Shown: in pieces, positions 8,399 through 17,768 of the stretch | Numbering within the stretch: position 1 is the stretch's first letter | Layout: each line of letters starts with the position of its first letter | From: Gammaproteobacteria bacterium | Lineage (GTDB): Bacteria > Pseudomonadota > Gammaproteobacteria > Steroidobacterales > Rariloculaceae | Reading direction: 5' to 3' | DNA length: 59,487 nt | NCBI GenBank assembly: GCA_022820625.1 | Contig: JAJEFE010000047.1 | Location: 1 to 59,487 of the forward strand | Translations under genes and position numbers: made by a program | Notes under the pieces: generated by a model | Database searches by the model: none | Seen by the model: the letters and a program-made list of their open reading frames with translations, nothing else | Told to the model about the DNA's origin: nothing

Positions 8399-10099
8399 AT
8401 GAGATCAGCGCCTATCGGAATGGCGTTGTGCCTGTTGGCGGCAGGCTGTGCCGAGCCTGGGCATAACGGTTCTGCAACGGCGCCGGATTCACGTCCCAAC
8501 ATCCTGCTTGTCGTCGTCGACGACATGGGATTCAACGACCTGGGCCTGTTCGGCAGCGAAATAGAAACGCCGAACCTCGACGCCCTCGCCCGGGACGGAC
8601 TGACCTTCACGAATTTTCATGCCGCGAATACCTGTTCGCCCACGCGCGCCATGCTAATGACCGGCACGGATGCGCACATTGTCGGACTGGGCGAGATGGC
8701 GGAGGCATTGCACATGCCCGAATTCTTTGGCCTGACGGATCGGGTCGGCGTGCCGGGATACGAGGGGTATCTGAACTTCAGGGCCGCGACGCTTCCGGAA
8801 CTCCTGCGGGACGCCGGATACAACACGTACATGACCGGGAAATGGCACCTCGGGCTGACCGAGGAGACCAGTCCGTCGGCCCGCGGGTTCGACAGGACGT
8901 TCGTCACGTTGCGTGGTGGGGCGGGGGCATTTCAGAACCAGCTCGCCGTACTCCCGGACCAGCCGACCATCTATCGGGAGAACGGCAAGCGGGTCGAGAC
9001 CCTGCCGGAGGACTTTTATTCCACGCGGCATTACACGGAGAAAATGATCGAGTTCATCGACAGCGGCTTGGAAGACGACAGGCCGTTCTTCGCTTACCTG
9101 GCACACACCGCGCCCCATTGGCCGCTGCAGGCGCCGCAGGAATCCATCGCAAGGTACATCGACAGATACGGCGAGGGCTATGACGTTCTGAAGGAACGGC
9201 GCCTCGCGCGACTGACGGAGCTGGGATGGTTCGGGCCGGATACCGAGCCTTTTCCGCGGATGCCCGGCCAGCGCCCGTGGGATGACCTCAGCGAGGAGGA
9301 GAAACGCTACGAATCCAAAAAGATGGCGATCTATGCTGCCATGGTGGACGACATCGATGTACATGTCGGCAGACTCATCGATCACCTCAAGGCGATCGGC
9401 GAGTACGACAATACCCTGATATTCTTCATGTCGGACAACGGGCCCGAGGGCAACGACCGGGACCGGTACCCGGGGATGGCCGAATTTCTTGAAACGTGCT
9501 GCGATAACCGTTACGAGAACCTGGGCAATGCCGATTCCTACGTCTTTCCTGGCGCGAACTGGGCACAGGCAAGCAACACGCCGCTACGGACCTTCAAGGG
9601 TTTTCTATCACAGGGAGGCGTGCTGGTGCCGGCTTTCGTTCATTTTCCGGGCGCGTACCCGGGAGCCAGGACGTCGGATGCTTTCCTGACCGTAAAGGAC
9701 ATCATGCCGACCTTTCTGGATTTGGCCGAAACAGAGCATCCGGGAGCCGTGACGTACAAGGGCCGCGAGGTCGTGGCCATGCAGGGCCGCTCGATGCGGC
9801 CGCTTTTTGCTGGAGAGCGGGAGAGCATTCGGGAGCCGGAAGACTACATGGGCTGGCACGCATCGGGTCGACGGGCCATTCGCCAGGGTGACTGGAAGAT
9901 ACTCTATCTGCCGGGAGACGCGTCGCAGAACAGCACGGTGCCACTCGCCAGCACGAACGTCTGGCAGTTGTACAACCTCGCCGACGATCCCGCAGAGACC
10001 GACGACCTGGCGGAAGAGTATCCGGAAAAACTTCGGGAAATGATTGGCCTCTGGGACGACTACGTGGCGCGCAACGGCGTTCTCGCCGACGACCGGTAG
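8399..10099 (+). CDS. lipoprotein sulfatase (arylsulfatase family)
   Basis: A 566-residue alkaline-phosphatase-fold sulfatase. The N-terminus has a lipobox, LLAAGC (Cys17), so it is probably anchored in an outer or inner membrane leaflet facing the periplasm. Catalytic elements visible: VVVDDMGFNDLG (metal-binding DD), the sulfatase signature C79-S-P-T-R83 in which Cys would become formylglycine, GKWHLG around residue 142, and FFMSDNGPEG for the second metal pair. By family it hydrolyses sulfate esters. A formylglycine-generating enzyme is not in the window. The ATG at 8399 follows a TTG that was taken as the first codon of the open frame. It lies between secreted proteins and a phenol-oxidising flavocytochrome, which suggests an aryl sulfate substrate. 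Confidence 0.88.
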   Translation: MRSAPIGMALCLLAAGCAEPGHNGSATAPDSRPNILLVVVDDMGFNDLGLFGSEIETPNLDALARDGLTFTNFHAANTCSPTRAMLMTGTDAHIVGLGEMAEALHMPEFFGLTDRVGVPGYEGYLNFRAATLPELLRDAGYNTYMTGKWHLGLTEETSPSARGFDRTFVTLRGGAGAFQNQLAVLPDQPTIYRENGKRVETLPEDFYSTRHYTEKMIEFIDSGLEDDRPFFAYLAHTAPHWPLQAPQESIARYIDRYGEGYDVLKERRLARLTELGWFGPDTEPFPRMPGQRPWDDLSEEEKRYESKKMAIYAAMVDDIDVHVGRLIDHLKAIGEYDNTLIFFMSDNGPEGNDRDRYPGMAEFLETCCDNRYENLGNADSYVFPGANWAQASNTPLRTFKGFLSQGGVLVPAFVHFPGAYPGARTSDAFLTVKDIMPTFLDLAETEHPGAVTYKGREVVAMQGRSMRPLFAGERESIREPEDYMGWHASGRRAIRQGDWKILYLPGDASQNSTVPLASTNVWQLYNLADDPAETDDLAEEYPEKLREMIGLWDDYVARNGVLADDR

Positions 10100-10146
10100 C
10101 CCACGGAACAGAAGCCGGTCAGATTCGATTCAGGGCTGACGATATT

Positions 10147-11259
10147 ATGAATATCAGATATATAGCGGTTTTAATTGCTTTTGTTTCGATGCCTGCTCCC
10201 GGCCAGGAGGGCCCGGCGGAGGGAACTGAATACGACCCGAGAACCAATCCGCGGCCGTGGGTGCGGCCATTGGACCGGATGGGCTTCCACCTGGGGTTTC
10301 CGCTGGCCACCGTCACTCCCATGCTGAGCGCAGAAGATACGGGCGGCCTGTTCGAGGGCAGTGTCGAGCACATCGAAACCGGCTACTACGGTCCGGCGCA
10401 TTACCATGAGGAGTCGGACGAGACCATCATCATGATCGATGGCAGCGCCCATCTCCGACTCGACGGGCGCGACTTCACTCTCACGAAGGGCGAATGGCTG
10501 CACATTCCCAGGGGCACGATTCACAGCTTCAAGTCCACGGGCAATCCCGCCAAGTGGATCATTCTGAAGTCGCCTCCGGCGCCGCCGCCGCGGCCGGTCA
10601 CGACACCCGAGTGCGACCGTTCCTCGTTCACGCCGGAGATGAATGCGGACCCGGTTCGTATGAACCAGTGGTATAACGACTGCCTTGACGACTTCTACAT
10701 GGCGGCGGATGCGGACATACCCGGTACGCCTTATGCGCCGAGCAGCTATGAGCCGCCGTTCGAAGTTCGCCCGTGGGTACGGCCGCTCGATCGCCCGCAC
10801 TTTCACCTGGGATTTCCCGCGGCGAGCGTCACCCCGATGTTGAGCGGCGAGGACACGGGCGGTGCGTTCACCGCGTCCGTCGAGCACATCGAGGACGACT
10901 ACTATGGCCCCCCGCACGTGCACTACACGAAATCCGAGACGATCATCATGATCGAAGGCAGTGCGCGGCTTCGTGTCAGCGGCACCGACTTTACGCTGAC
11001 GGAAGGCCAGTGGCTGCACATACCGGCCGGTAACGTGCACGGCTTCGATTCGACCGGCCATCCGGCCAAGTTCATCATCCTGCAGGCGCCCGGATCGAGC
11101 CAAACCGTGGATGCGGAGGCGTCGGCCGGCTGCGACCGCAGCAATTTCACGCCGGAGATGAATGCCGACCCGGAGATCATGATCCCGTGGTATCACGACT
11201 GCGCCTACGACTTTTACATGGTGCCGGAGGCGGGCCTGCCCGGCGATGTGCCGAATTGA
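10147..11259 (+). CDS. secreted bicupin (tandem duplicated cupin)
   Basis: A 370-residue protein with an N-terminal signal peptide (MNIRYIAVLIAF..PAPGQ) and two near-identical halves. Each half starts with PWVRPLDR, then FHLGFP, a cupin core (GPAHYHEESDETIIMI in the first, GPPHVHYTKSETIIMI in the second), EWLHIP or QWLHIP, and ends with CDRS-FTPEMNADP and a CxDDFYM or CAYDFYM tail. The metal-type His-x-His and Glu are retained in both halves. Periplasmic cupins of this sort may bind or isomerise aromatic or sugar compounds, but no specific activity can be read. It lies between the sulfatase and the flavocytochrome genes on the same strand. Confidence 0.65.
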   Translation: MNIRYIAVLIAFVSMPAPGQEGPAEGTEYDPRTNPRPWVRPLDRMGFHLGFPLATVTPMLSAEDTGGLFEGSVEHIETGYYGPAHYHEESDETIIMIDGSAHLRLDGRDFTLTKGEWLHIPRGTIHSFKSTGNPAKWIILKSPPAPPPRPVTTPECDRSSFTPEMNADPVRMNQWYNDCLDDFYMAADADIPGTPYAPSSYEPPFEVRPWVRPLDRPHFHLGFPAASVTPMLSGEDTGGAFTASVEHIEDDYYGPPHVHYTKSETIIMIEGSARLRVSGTDFTLTEGQWLHIPAGNVHGFDSTGHPAKFIILQAPGSSQTVDAEASAGCDRSNFTPEMNADPEIMIPWYHDCAYDFYMVPEAGLPGDVPN

Positions 11260-11328
11260 CAATAGCCGGCCGACCCCCATGCTGAAATACAATCCAATTC
11301 TCGAAATCTCGATTCAAGGAGCACCCTG

Positions 11329-13005
11329 ATGGCAGTACCGACCGGAGTCTCGGAACAGGACTGGGCCGCCGCACTGGAGGCTTTATCCTCCGTCGTGGGC
11401 AGCGAGTGGGTATTCACCGAAGAAGAACACACCTCGCTCTACCACGACGTGTATTCCATCTACCAGGGCGAACCCGAAGACCCGGTCGTGCCCGCCGCCG
11501 TCGCCCCCTACACGGCGGAAGAAGTGCAGCAGTGTGTCAGGATCGCGAATCAGTACAGGATTCCGATCTACCCGATTTCAACGGGCAAGAACCTGGGCTA
11601 CGGCGGGTCTGCGCCGGTGTACTCCGGCAGTCTCGTACTCGACCTCAAGCGCATGGACCGCATTCTCAACGTCGATGTCGAGAAGGCGACCGTGCTGGTG
11701 GAGCCGGGCGTGACGTTCTACGACATCGTCGATCATTTCGAGCGCAACAACATGCCGCTGACGCTGGACATGCCTGACCCGGCCTGGGGCAGCCTCATCG
11801 GCAACGCGCTGGAACGCGGCATGGGGCACACCTACAGCCAGCACGGCCGCGACCGCTGGAGCGGGCACTGCGGCATGGAGGTGGTGTTGCCCACCGGGGA
11901 CATGATCCGCACCGGGCCCGGCGCTTCAGGCAGCAACGTCCTGTGGCAGGACCAGAAGTACGGCATCGGCCCGGACGTGCACGGCATCTTCACGCAGTCC
12001 AACTACGGTGTGATCACCAAGATGGGGTTCTGGATTCGTCCCGCCCATGAGGGCTTTCGGCACGCCCGCGTCCACGTGCCCCGCTTCGACGACATCCACA
12101 AGCTGGTCGCACTGGACACGCGCCTGCACAACATGGAGATCTGCAACGGCATGTCGGTGATGGCCAGTCCGCTGTATGGCAGCTTCGGCCCCATGCTGTT
12201 CATGCCACCGGTCACCGACCCGGAGCACCTGGCGCTGCTGGAGGTCCGCAACGGCGAGCGGCCGGACCCCGGTCCGCTGGCTGCGTACGGGGAGCGCAAC
12301 AGGCTGGCCTTCTGGTGGCTGGAGCTGAAGTTCCACGGACCCAACCCGGTTACGCAGGCCCAATGGGACTACGCAAAGGATCTGTTCAGCCGGGAGATTC
12401 CCGGTTGCTGGTTCGAGGAGTACGAACCGCTGGAGTTTCCGCTGAGCGAGGAGGTCAAGGCCAATCTGAATACTTACGGCCATGTGGAAATGGTCAACAT
12501 CGGCATTCCCAGCCTGCATCGTTTTGCCATGAGCATGCGCAATCAGTTCAATCCCGAACCCGGGGTCGGCCATTTCTGGTTCGCGCCGATGATTCCGAAG
12601 ACCGGCGAACAGATCCTGCTCGCCCAGGAAGTGCTGCAGAAGAACTGCGAGCGCCTTGGCATTCCGTTGTTCGCCCCTTACTACTCCATGTTGCCGCTCA
12701 TGTGGTATCCGCGGGCCGGGATCTTCCTGGCGGGCTGGAATGTGCACGCGGACCCGGAACGGAACAGGCGTACGCGGGAGCAGTATGTGGAACTGAGCCA
12801 GATCTGTGCGGACCACGGCTGGACGGAATACCGTGCGCCGGCGCCGCTGCATGACCAGATCATGCGCATGTCCAACGGCTTCAACGATCACGCGCTGCTC
12901 AGGTTCCACGAGACGCTCAAGGATGCGATCGACCCCAATGGCATCCTCTCCGCCGGCCGCTACGGCATCTGGCCGCGGCACCTGCGCGAGGAGGGTCAGG
13001 GATGA
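11329..13005 (+). CDS. VAO/4-cresol dehydrogenase-type flavoprotein subunit
   Basis: A 558-residue FAD oxidoreductase of the vanillyl-alcohol oxidase group. The PCMH FAD-binding domain is visible in ISTGKNLGYGGSAPVYSG (about 84-101), LDLKRMDRIL and VLVEPGVTFYDI, followed by DPAWGSLIGNALERGMG and the SNYGVITKMGFW block. The C-terminal part resembles the substrate domain of p-cresol methylhydroxylase and eugenol oxidase. By family it oxidises 4-alkylphenols via a quinone methide. A good AAGGAG site precedes the ATG. The stop overlaps the start of a c-type cytochrome gene (ATGA at 13002-13005), exactly the pairing of the PchF and PchC subunits. No signal peptide is evident, which is normal for PchF-type subunits. 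Confidence 0.85.
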   Translation: MAVPTGVSEQDWAAALEALSSVVGSEWVFTEEEHTSLYHDVYSIYQGEPEDPVVPAAVAPYTAEEVQQCVRIANQYRIPIYPISTGKNLGYGGSAPVYSGSLVLDLKRMDRILNVDVEKATVLVEPGVTFYDIVDHFERNNMPLTLDMPDPAWGSLIGNALERGMGHTYSQHGRDRWSGHCGMEVVLPTGDMIRTGPGASGSNVLWQDQKYGIGPDVHGIFTQSNYGVITKMGFWIRPAHEGFRHARVHVPRFDDIHKLVALDTRLHNMEICNGMSVMASPLYGSFGPMLFMPPVTDPEHLALLEVRNGERPDPGPLAAYGERNRLAFWWLELKFHGPNPVTQAQWDYAKDLFSREIPGCWFEEYEPLEFPLSEEVKANLNTYGHVEMVNIGIPSLHRFAMSMRNQFNPEPGVGHFWFAPMIPKTGEQILLAQEVLQKNCERLGIPLFAPYYSMLPLMWYPRAGIFLAGWNVHADPERNRRTREQYVELSQICADHGWTEYRAPAPLHDQIMRMSNGFNDHALLRFHETLKDAIDPNGILSAGRYGIWPRHLREEGQG

Positions 13006-13391
13006 GAACGGTGCGATTCATTACGTGGCTGTCCGTCCTGTTCATGCCGGCACTTGCGGCATTGGCCCAGGATGCCGGAGAGGAAACGGCGCTGGAGCGC
13101 GGCAAGGCCGTATACGACCAGTGGTGCATCATCTGTCACGGCGAGGACGATCCTGCCTCCGGCGGCGGAACGGCTGCGCTGGAGTTTCTCTATCAGGGCG
13201 CTCTTCCGGCAAAACTCGAGGACAGGTCGGACATGACGCCTGAGCTGATCACGGAACTGGTTAGGCGCGGCCGATTCGGCATGCCGAATTTCCGACTGAC
13301 GGAAATCAGCGAGCAGCAACTGGAAGACATGATCGCCTACTTGCGGCGCAATTCCGGCGATGCGGGAGACGCCAACGACTCGGGCGATTGA
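13002..13391 (+). CDS. cytochrome c subunit of the flavocytochrome (PchC-like)
   Basis: A 129-residue monohaem cytochrome c with a signal peptide (about 1-22, ALAALAQD). The haem motif is C42-I-I-C45-H46 and the likely axial Met is M94 in RFGMPNF. The start overlaps the flavoprotein stop, so both subunits are translated together. Its role would be to take electrons from the reduced FAD of the partner subunit in the periplasm and pass them to the respiratory chain. Confidence 0.85.
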   Translation: MRTVRFITWLSVLFMPALAALAQDAGEETALERGKAVYDQWCIICHGEDDPASGGGTAALEFLYQGALPAKLEDRSDMTPELITELVRRGRFGMPNFRLTEISEQQLEDMIAYLRRNSGDAGDANDSGD

Positions 13392-13463
13392 ACACTTGCG
13401 TGTGCTAGCGCGAGAACAATCGTATGACCTGGAAGTCTGCGCCGCGCCGGCCGGCGCGCCTGC

Positions 13464-15020
13464 TCAGGTCCAGGTCACCGTTGCGACCTTTCGGTCGACC
13501 CGTTCCTGAGCTTCACGTAGGCGGGCCGTCAGCGACGCCCAGTCGACACCGAGCATTTCTCCGTGGCGCTTTCGGGCTTGTCCCGCAATCCAGACGCTGT
13601 CGATGTCCGATGTACGTGCAAACGTCACCACCCGGTCCGCCAGGCCGCCCATCATCCCGAAGCCGATTCGATCGGTATTCAGAAGGACCAGGTCGGCTCG
13701 TTTTCCGACCGTGATCGAGCCGGTCTCATCGCCAAGGCGAATCGCCCTGGCGCCCAGTGCGGTGGCGAAATCCAGCGTATCCTCCGAGCGATACCCCTGC
13801 ACGATCTGCCGGCTTTCTTCCGCGAGATAGTGGCTCCACAGTGACGATCTAACGTGCTCGAAGTAGTCGTCCGGGAGCGCCAGTGGCACATCGATACCGA
13901 TTCCGACAGCAACGCCGGCGGCGCGCGCACGGCCATGAACGGACGGGCCGCGACGCGCTTGATTCATGTACGGAAATTCCCCCATGGTGCTGGCGGCGAT
14001 CATGCCGCCCGTGTCCCGCAGCATCGCCAGTTCGTCCGATGTCAGCCGGTTGGCGTGCGCCACGTGATAGTCGGGGCCGAGCAATCCGGCCTCGTGAAGG
14101 TCCGCAATTCCCGAATCCCTGTGTCCCATCACTCCCGCGGGATGAGGACGCGCGGGCTTGTGCAGATGGGCGATGTGCATCCCGACACCGGTCGCGCGAA
14201 CGCGCGCCCACTCAGCCTCGAATTCGGAAACGGGATTTCCGGGCCACATGGCAGGGCCGATCGCAAGCTGCAGGGGCGCGTTTTCGTCGTTGAACAACTC
14301 GTCCTGCAGCCGCGCTGCCGTATTCCATTCCCGTTCTGTCGAACGGGCAGCGAACATTGCATTGATCGCCGCCGAACTCGAAACGGTGTCGCCGAGCTCG
14401 AACGGATACAGGATACCCAACTGGTAGCCGAACCATCCGGCGATTCCGGAGTCTTTCAGGCCCTGGGCTGCCGCCATGGCATTGGCTTCGGTATCCTGTC
14501 CATGCGCGTAGTCCAGGATTGAGGTGACACCGGAATCGATCGCCTGCAGTCCGCCTGCCAACTCGGCGATGTAATGATCCTCCGGCTCCATGGCAACGAC
14601 AGCGGCCATCTTCCACAGCATGTAATTGGCCGAGTAATCGCCTGGATGGAACTTGGAAAGGCGTCCCAGTCCAATGATTTCCCAGACGTGCCGATGCCCG
14701 TCGATCATGCCGGGCATCAGGATCATTCCCTGCGCATCGATGACCTCGGCGCCATCGGCAGGCAGCCCTGTACCGATCGCTTCAATTCTGCCGTTGGCCA
14801 CCAGCACATCCGTCGCCAGCCGTTCACCCAGCGTCGGGTCCATCGTCAGAACGTCGGCGCCCCGGATCAACGTTCTCAATGGATCGCCGTCAACGGCAGG
14901 AGCAGCGTCCGGAGCTGCATCCTGGGCGGACATCCTGCCCGCGTAGCCCGCCAGTGCGGTGGATGTGGTCGCAGCCGCGGCCAGCCGCAGAAATTCCTTC
15001 CGCGTGATGTCTTCCGTCAT
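13464..15020 (-). CDS. amidohydrolase with Tat-like signal, in operon with hutI
   Basis: A 518-residue metal-dependent hydrolase of the cytosine-deaminase/SsnA-type amidohydrolase group. Visible: PGMIDGHRHVW (metal HxH, about residues 98-108), the His in HIAHLHK, the His in YHVAHANRL, and GIGIDVP supplying the metal Asp. The leader has TRKEFLRLAAAATTSTALAG, which resembles a Tat signal with RK in place of RR, so it may act in the periplasm. The ATG at 15020 overlaps the hutI stop (ATGA), so it is co-translated with hutI. A close paralog lies at 25056-26612. The link to histidine catabolism makes a cyclic imidazole, hydantoin or formamido compound a plausible substrate, but that is inference. 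Confidence 0.8.
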   Translation of the reverse strand: MTEDITRKEFLRLAAAATTSTALAGYAGRMSAQDAAPDAAPAVDGDPLRTLIRGADVLTMDPTLGERLATDVLVANGRIEAIGTGLPADGAEVIDAQGMILMPGMIDGHRHVWEIIGLGRLSKFHPGDYSANYMLWKMAAVVAMEPEDHYIAELAGGLQAIDSGVTSILDYAHGQDTEANAMAAAQGLKDSGIAGWFGYQLGILYPFELGDTVSSSAAINAMFAARSTEREWNTAARLQDELFNDENAPLQLAIGPAMWPGNPVSEFEAEWARVRATGVGMHIAHLHKPARPHPAGVMGHRDSGIADLHEAGLLGPDYHVAHANRLTSDELAMLRDTGGMIAASTMGEFPYMNQARRGPSVHGRARAAGVAVGIGIDVPLALPDDYFEHVRSSLWSHYLAEESRQIVQGYRSEDTLDFATALGARAIRLGDETGSITVGKRADLVLLNTDRIGFGMMGGLADRVVTFARTSDIDSVWIAGQARKRHGEMLGVDWASLTARLREAQERVDRKVATVTWT

Positions 15021-16243
15021 GAATCCTTCTCCATGGTCTTGCCGTTTATTGTCAGCTTGTTTAACTGGTTCAGTCCGGCCCAGTAGGTCAGCTCCCGCGG
15101 ATGATTGATGTCCCATTCGGCGATGTCGGCACGTTTTCCTTCTTCAAGCGTACCGCGGTCATCCGCCAGCCCCAACGCCCGGGATGCGTTTCGGGTAACG
15201 CCGGCCAGGCATTCTTCGGGCGTGAGCCCAAAGAGGCTGGTTGCAAGTTTCATGGCCAATCGCAACGAGCAAATCGGCGAGGTGCCAGGGTTGCAGTCTG
15301 TGGCGATTGCCAACGGAACACCGTGTTCACGCAGCATCTCCATGGGCGGCGCGCGTTCTTCGCCCAGCGTCAGGAACGGGCCGGGGAGCAGGACGGCAAC
15401 CGATCCCGCATCGGCGAGTGCCCTTACGCCTGCTGGAGAGGCGTATTCGAGATGGTCGGCCGAAAGCGCGTTGAATGAGGCTGCAAGCTCTGCGCCACCG
15501 CAGTCGCTCAACTGATCGGCATGCAGCTTGACGGGAAAGCCAAGAGCCGCCGCGCTCTCGAAGAGCCTTGCGACCTGTTCGGCTGAAAATGCAATGCTCT
15601 CGCAATAGGCGTCGACGGCATCTGCCAGTTGCAGCTCGTGGACAACGGGCAAGACGTCCGAAATCAGGTAGTCGATATAGGCGTCTGTGCGGCCATCGAA
15701 TTCTGCCGGGACGGAATGGGCTCCGAGAAAGGTCGTGACGACTGCCGTGTCGTATTGTTCGCCAAGCGATCGTGCAGCGTCGAGCATGGCGACTTCGGTA
15801 TCGAGATTGAGGCCATAGCCCGACTTGATTTCGATGGTTGCCACCCCTTCCCGTACCAGCGCTTCGATTCGCGGGCGGGCGCTTTCGATCAGCAGCGACT
15901 TGTCCGCCTGGCGCGTCGCGCTGACGGTCGAGCGAATTCCGCCGCCGGCGCGAGCAATCTCCTCGTAGGTGGCGCCATTCAGTCGTTGCTCGAATTCCGC
16001 CGCGCGATCGCCGGCAAATACAAGGTGCGTATGGCAATCGATCAATGCAGGAGACAGCCATCGGCCGTGGGCGCTTCGGGTCTCTTCAGCACTGCCGGCG
16101 GGGAGTTCGGACATGGGGCCGACCCAGGCTATGCGACCCGCGGCAACCGCGAGCGCGGCATTTTCTATCGCCCCATAAGCTCCCGCGCCCGGGCGCATCG
16201 TCGCGATGTTCGCGTTCGAGATGAGCAGATCCCAGTCAGGCAA
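15017..16243 (-). CDS. hutI: imidazolonepropionase HutI
   Basis: Third enzyme of histidine degradation: it hydrolyses 4-imidazolone-5-propanoate to N-formimidoyl-L-glutamate. Family motifs: SPALIDCHTHLVFAGDR (metal HTH), the glycine-rich GGGIRSTVSATR, IEIKSGYGL, FLGAHSVP, KLHADQLSDCGGAELA, and ATDCNPGTSP with the metal Asp. I place the start at a TTG at 16243, before PDWDLLISNANIATM, because GGAGG lies 9 bases upstream. The longer form from ATG 16282 has no ribosome site and starts 9 bases from the operator. The TTG form gives 408 residues, the usual size. It is divergent from hutF and shares the HutC palindrome. Confidence 0.9.
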   Translation of the reverse strand: MPDWDLLISNANIATMRPGAGAYGAIENAALAVAAGRIAWVGPMSELPAGSAEETRSAHGRWLSPALIDCHTHLVFAGDRAAEFEQRLNGATYEEIARAGGGIRSTVSATRQADKSLLIESARPRIEALVREGVATIEIKSGYGLNLDTEVAMLDAARSLGEQYDTAVVTTFLGAHSVPAEFDGRTDAYIDYLISDVLPVVHELQLADAVDAYCESIAFSAEQVARLFESAAALGFPVKLHADQLSDCGGAELAASFNALSADHLEYASPAGVRALADAGSVAVLLPGPFLTLGEERAPPMEMLREHGVPLAIATDCNPGTSPICSLRLAMKLATSLFGLTPEECLAGVTRNASRALGLADDRGTLEEGKRADIAEWDINHPRELTYWAGLNQLNKLTINGKTMEKDS

Positions 16244-16290
16244 GCGGTTTGGCCTCCCGTGTATTGCAAAGTACGTTAGCATGGACTAAC

Positions 16291-16302
16291 TTGTATATAC
16301 AA
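16291..16302. promoter_or_regulatory. HutC operator between hutI and hutF
   Basis: The perfect palindrome TTGTATATACAA, within ACTTGTATATACAACC, matches the known HutC-type recognition sequence (GntR family). It sits in the 77-bp divergent gap, 18 bases before the hutF ATG. An identical copy is at 28894 and a two-mismatch copy at 31212. Confidence 0.85.
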
Positions 16303-16320
16303 CCACAAACAAGTGGTCTG

Positions 16321-17688
16321 ATGACGACGATCCTGGCGAAAAAGGCATTCCTGCGATCGGGCTGGGCCAATGATGTCCGGTTGCGCATTTCAGACGGGCT
16401 GATCGAGTCGGTCGCAACCGGCTGCGATGTCGGGTCGGACGACGATTTTGTGGCGAGCGTCGTCATTCCGGGTATCGCGAATGCGCACAGCCATGCGTTC
16501 CAGCGTGCGCTGGCCGGGCACGCCGAACGGCGAGAACCGGCCGGCAGGGACACGTTCTGGAGTTGGCGCGAGCAGATGTACCGGCTCGCCGGATCGATCG
16601 ACGCGCACGGACTGGCCGCAATAGCCCGGCAGGCATTCTCGGAGATGTTGTCCGTTGGCTATACGTCTGTCGCGGAATTTCATTACCTGCATGGAAAGCC
16701 GAACGGTGGCCGGGGAAGCTGCGCAATGTTTCAAGCCATTGCGCAGGCTGCAGCGGATACTGGCATCCGGCTGACTTACGTGCCGGTACTGTACGAGCGT
16801 GCCGGTTTCGACCGGCCCGGACCGGCAGCGCAACAGCTCCGATTCTCGATGTCGCCGGACGAATTCGTCGATCACTATGAATGCGCACGCGAAACCGCGG
16901 ACAAGAACATCACTGTGGGGATCGGCGCCCACAGCCTGCGCGCCGTTTCCGAGTCGTCCCTCAGGCGCTTGGCAGATGTCAGCCGGCGCGATGAATGCCC
17001 GATGCACATGCACATTGCTGAACAACCCGCCGAAGTCGAACAGTGTCTCGCCAGGTACAACGCACGACCGGTGGAATGGTTGTTGGGGGAGCTTTCTCCC
17101 ACCGACCATTGGTGCCTCGTCCACGCAACCCATAGCACCGTCGAAGAGCTCGCGTCATTGAGCCAATGCGGTGCGGTGGTCTGCCTGTGCCCGAGTACGG
17201 AGGCCAATCTTGGCGACGGATTGTTTCCGTTGCGGCCGTGGCTCGATCACGGCGGGCGGATCGCGATCGGGTCCGACAGCCAGGTCACGATCAATCCGTA
17301 CGAGGAACTCCGCTGGCTGGAGTACGGGCAACGGCTTTCCGGCTGCTCGAGAAACGTTGTGGCAGGTCCGGACGAGCACAGCGGTCAAGTCCTGTTCGAG
17401 CAGGCCGTGAAGGGAGGTGGCCTCGCGTGCGGTCACGGTACGGGGCAACTGCGCGCCGGCGGGCTTGCCGATCTGGTGACGCTGGACGGCGAGAGCGCGA
17501 TGTTCGCCGGTCATGACGCGAAGACGATGCTGGACGCACTCGTTTTTGTCGGCGCCAGGCTGCCGATCGACCGTGTCATGGTAGGTGGCGAATGGCGAGT
17601 CATCGACGGCGTGCACGTGGCGAGTTCAGAAACGAGCCGCGGCTTCGCCGAGGTCGTTCGTACCCTCTGGCCGGCATCGGCGGCTTGA
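16321..17688 (+). CDS. hutF: formimidoylglutamate deiminase HutF
   Basis: A 455-residue amidohydrolase that converts N-formimidoyl-glutamate to N-formyl-glutamate plus ammonia, the first step of the five-enzyme branch of histidine use. Motifs: IPGIANAHSHAFQRALAG (metal HSH), TFWSWREQMYRLA, SVGYTSVAEFHYLH, MHIAEQPAEVEQC, WCLVHATHST, CPSTEANLGDG and IAIGSDSQV. The ATG at 16321 follows directly on the divergent operator region; an upstream in-frame extension would cross the HutC site. First gene of the hutF-hutU-hutH-hutG operon. Confidence 0.92.
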   Translation: MTTILAKKAFLRSGWANDVRLRISDGLIESVATGCDVGSDDDFVASVVIPGIANAHSHAFQRALAGHAERREPAGRDTFWSWREQMYRLAGSIDAHGLAAIARQAFSEMLSVGYTSVAEFHYLHGKPNGGRGSCAMFQAIAQAAADTGIRLTYVPVLYERAGFDRPGPAAQQLRFSMSPDEFVDHYECARETADKNITVGIGAHSLRAVSESSLRRLADVSRRDECPMHMHIAEQPAEVEQCLARYNARPVEWLLGELSPTDHWCLVHATHSTVEELASLSQCGAVVCLCPSTEANLGDGLFPLRPWLDHGGRIAIGSDSQVTINPYEELRWLEYGQRLSGCSRNVVAGPDEHSGQVLFEQAVKGGGLACGHGTGQLRAGGLADLVTLDGESAMFAGHDAKTMLDALVFVGARLPIDRVMVGGEWRVIDGVHVASSETSRGFAEVVRTLWPASAA

Positions 17689-17768
17689 ACATGACGAGAC
17701 GGCCGACAATACGCCCTCCACTGGAATTCGAATCTCAAACGATTGGCTGAATAAGGGAATCTCCATCG

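Noticed and set aside
16244..16282. ATG 16282 as the hutI start
   Set aside because: No ribosome site, only 9 bases from the HutC palindrome, and the added residues are not HutI-like. TTG 16243 has GGAGG at good spacing.
17700..17768. Possible tRNA-like TTCGAATC segment between hutF and hutU
   Set aside because: No acceptor stem or anticodon arm can be formed around it. No tRNA was recognised anywhere in the window.
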